6,172 nt of DNA from Oscillospiraceae bacterium (GTDB taxonomy: Bacteria; Bacillota; Clostridia; Oscillospirales; Oscillospiraceae), in NCBI GenBank assembly GCA_017458885.1, contig JAFSZQ010000124.1, positions 1 to 6,172 on the forward strand, in the 5' to 3' direction. Shown one piece after another: positions 5,153-6,172 of the stretch. Made by a program: the position numbers and the translations under genes. Each line of letters begins with the position of its first letter. Position 1 is the stretch's first letter. The notes beneath the pieces were generated by a model, which did no database searches, had not been told where the DNA came from, and saw nothing but the letters and a program-made list of their open reading frames with translations.

Positions 5153-5181
5153 AGTATAATTCACGGCGTGCCGGATGTCAA
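5153..5181 (-). promoter_or_regulatory. Strong sigma-70/sigma-A type promoter on the minus strand
   Basis: On the minus strand a perfect -35 box TTGACA (5176-5181) is followed by 17 bases and the -10 box TATACT (5153-5158). This is the best promoter in the window. It starts only about 12 bp after the pnp stop and points into the cassette towards mnmE. Its strength fits an abundant, short-lived antitoxin RNA; it may also supply mnmE by terminator readthrough. Confidence 0.8.
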
Positions 5182-5193
5182 CAGAAAAATAAC

Positions 5194-6172
5194 TTATCCC
5201 TGCTTCGCCTGCTGGGCTTCGATCTCCAGCAGCGCGTCCTTGCGCGAGAGGTTCCAGCGGCCCTTCTCGTCGATCTCCATGAACTTGACCCAGATCATGT
5301 CGCCGACGCTGACCACGTCCTCGACCTTCTCCACACGCTTCTTGTCGAGACGGGAGATGTGCACCAGCCCGTCCTTGCCCGGGGCAATCTCGACGAACGC
5401 GCCGAACTGCATCAGGCGCACGACGCGCCCGTAGTACAGCTTGCCGACCTCGGGCACGAACACGATGTCGTCGATGCACTTCTTTGCCGCGTCGCAGCTC
5501 GCGGCGTCGGGGGAGGCGATGCGGATCGTGCCGTCCTCCTCCACGTCGATCTTCGCGCCGGTGTCGGCGACGATCTTCTGGATGACGCTGCCGCCCTTGC
5601 CGATGACCTCGCGGATGCGGTCGGGGTCGATGTGCATGGTAATCATCTTCGGCGCGTAGGGGCTGACCTCGGGGCGCGGCTCGGAGATGACCGGCAGCAT
5701 GATTTGATCGAGTATCTCGCAGCGCGCGTCGTAGGTGATGTCGAGCGCGTTTTCGATGATCTCCATCGTCAGGCCGTCGTTCTTGAGGTCCATCTGGATG
5801 GCGGTGATGCCCTTCTTCGTGCCGGCGACCTTGAAGTCCATCTCGCCGTGGAAGTCCTCGACGCCCTGGATGTCGATGAACGTCGTGAAGCCGTCGTTGT
5901 CGTCCTGGATGAGCCCGCAGGAGATGCCCGCGACGGGCGCCTTGATCGGCACGCCCGCGTCCATCAGCGCCAGCGTCGAGCCGCAGATGGAGCCCTGCGA
6001 CGTGGAGCCGTTGGAGCTGACGACCTCGCTCACGACGCGGATCGCGTAGGGGAACTCCTCCTCGGACGGGATGACGGGCAGCAGCGCGCGCTCGGCGAGC
6101 GCGCCGTGACCGATCTCGCGCCTGCCCGGGCTGCGGGCGGGCTTCGCCTCGCCGACGCTGTAGCCGGGGAAG
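5194..6172 (-). CDS. pnp: Polynucleotide phosphorylase, C-terminal part (start lies beyond the right window edge)
   Basis: PNPase degrades RNA from the 3' end by phosphorolysis, as a trimer in the cytoplasm, and takes part in mRNA turnover. The 325 residues visible are the C-terminal half or slightly less of a protein usually near 700. Visible residues 1-150 belong to the second RNase PH domain: [19 protein letters not shown] near the edge, [15 protein letters not shown], and [14 protein letters not shown] with the two active-site Asp of the family (Asp106 and Asp112 of the visible part). They are followed by a KH domain with [11 protein letters not shown] and a C-terminal S1 domain ([20 protein letters not shown] to WNLSRKDAL). 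The frame is open to base 6172; an apparent GTG start at 6033 is internal to the domain and is not the real start. It ends with a TAA stop just before the strong minus-strand promoter. Confidence 0.98.
   Translation of the reverse strand, partial: FPGYSVGEAKPARSPGRREIGHGALAERALLPVIPSEEEFPYAIRVVSEVVSSNGSTSQGSICGSTLALMDAGVPIKAPVAGISCGLIQDDNDGFTTFIDIQGVEDFHGEMDFKVAGTKKGITAIQMDLKNDGLTMEIIENALDITYDARCEILDQIMLPVISEPRPEVSPYAPKMITMHIDPDRIREVIGKGGSVIQKIVADTGAKIDVEEDGTIRIASPDAASCDAAKKCIDDIVFVPEVGKLYYGRVVRLMQFGAFVEIAPGKDGLVHISRLDKKRVEKVEDVVSVGDMIWVKFMEIDEKGRWNLSRKDALLEIEAQQAKQG

Larger units (their letters stand above)
4870..5181. other. Candidate type I toxin-antitoxin cassette in the pnp-mnmE intergenic region
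   Basis: The 357-bp gap between pnp and mnmE is visibly less GC-rich than its neighbours and is filled by one compact symmetrical unit. From left to right it holds a plus-strand promoter (4870-4898), a left inverted-repeat arm (4905-4936), a structured leader, a 27-residue membrane-peptide ORF (4980-5063), a bidirectional terminator hairpin (5053-5099), a right inverted-repeat arm (5115-5139) and a strong minus-strand promoter (5153-5181). Convergent promoters, a tiny hydrophobic peptide and a shared terminator are the layout of Firmicute type I modules such as txpA/ratA and bsrG/SR4. The parts are seen in the sequence; the function is inferred. Confidence 0.6.

Noticed and set aside
1..6172. 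CRISPR arrays, tRNA or rRNA genes, insertion sequences
   Set aside because: No regularly spaced repeats, tRNA-like cloverleaf, rRNA signature or transposase domain was seen on either strand.

Overview
The window is GC-rich (about two-thirds GC by eye, with strong G/C preference at third codon positions). It carries conserved bacterial housekeeping genes whose make-up and order suggest a high-GC Clostridia-type Firmicute (HemZ, DegV and a dtd / metallo-hydrolase / hemZ run). This lineage is inferred from gene content; no rRNA is present to confirm it.

Layout: all large genes lie on the minus strand, so they read from right to left. From the right edge come the C-terminal half of pnp (polynucleotide phosphorylase, 5194-6172), a 357-bp AT-richer intergenic region (4837-5193), mnmE (3499-4836), a 74-bp gap with a likely promoter, and then a tight five-gene run: degV, prmA, dtd, a glyoxalase-II-like metallo-hydrolase and the N-terminal third of hemZ, cut by the left edge. 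All four junctions in that run are ATGA overlaps, where the start codon of one gene overlaps the stop codon of the one before. The run is therefore almost certainly one translationally coupled operon. Its theme is mixed: mnmE, prmA and dtd serve tRNA and ribosome modification or quality control, degV binds fatty acids, and hemZ belongs to a heme-type radical SAM family.

The unusual part is the pnp-mnmE spacer. On the plus strand, against all its neighbours, it holds a 27-residue ORF (4980-5063) encoding one short hydrophobic helix followed by three lysines. It has its own candidate promoter, a structured leader and a purine-rich ribosome binding site. Its last codons and stop lie inside a perfect 15-bp bidirectional terminator hairpin (5053-5067 / 5085-5099). 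A near-consensus promoter (TTGACA, 17-bp spacer, TATACT; 5153-5181) faces it from the other side and should make an RNA of about 100 nt antisense to the end of the small gene. This convergent layout is that of Firmicute type I toxin-antitoxin modules (TxpA/RatA, BsrG/SR4 type) with a holin-like small toxin. Both predicted transcripts also begin with nearly the same sequence, because the cassette is framed by a roughly 25-bp imperfect inverted repeat. The layout and repeats are read directly from the sequence; the toxin-antitoxin function is inferred.
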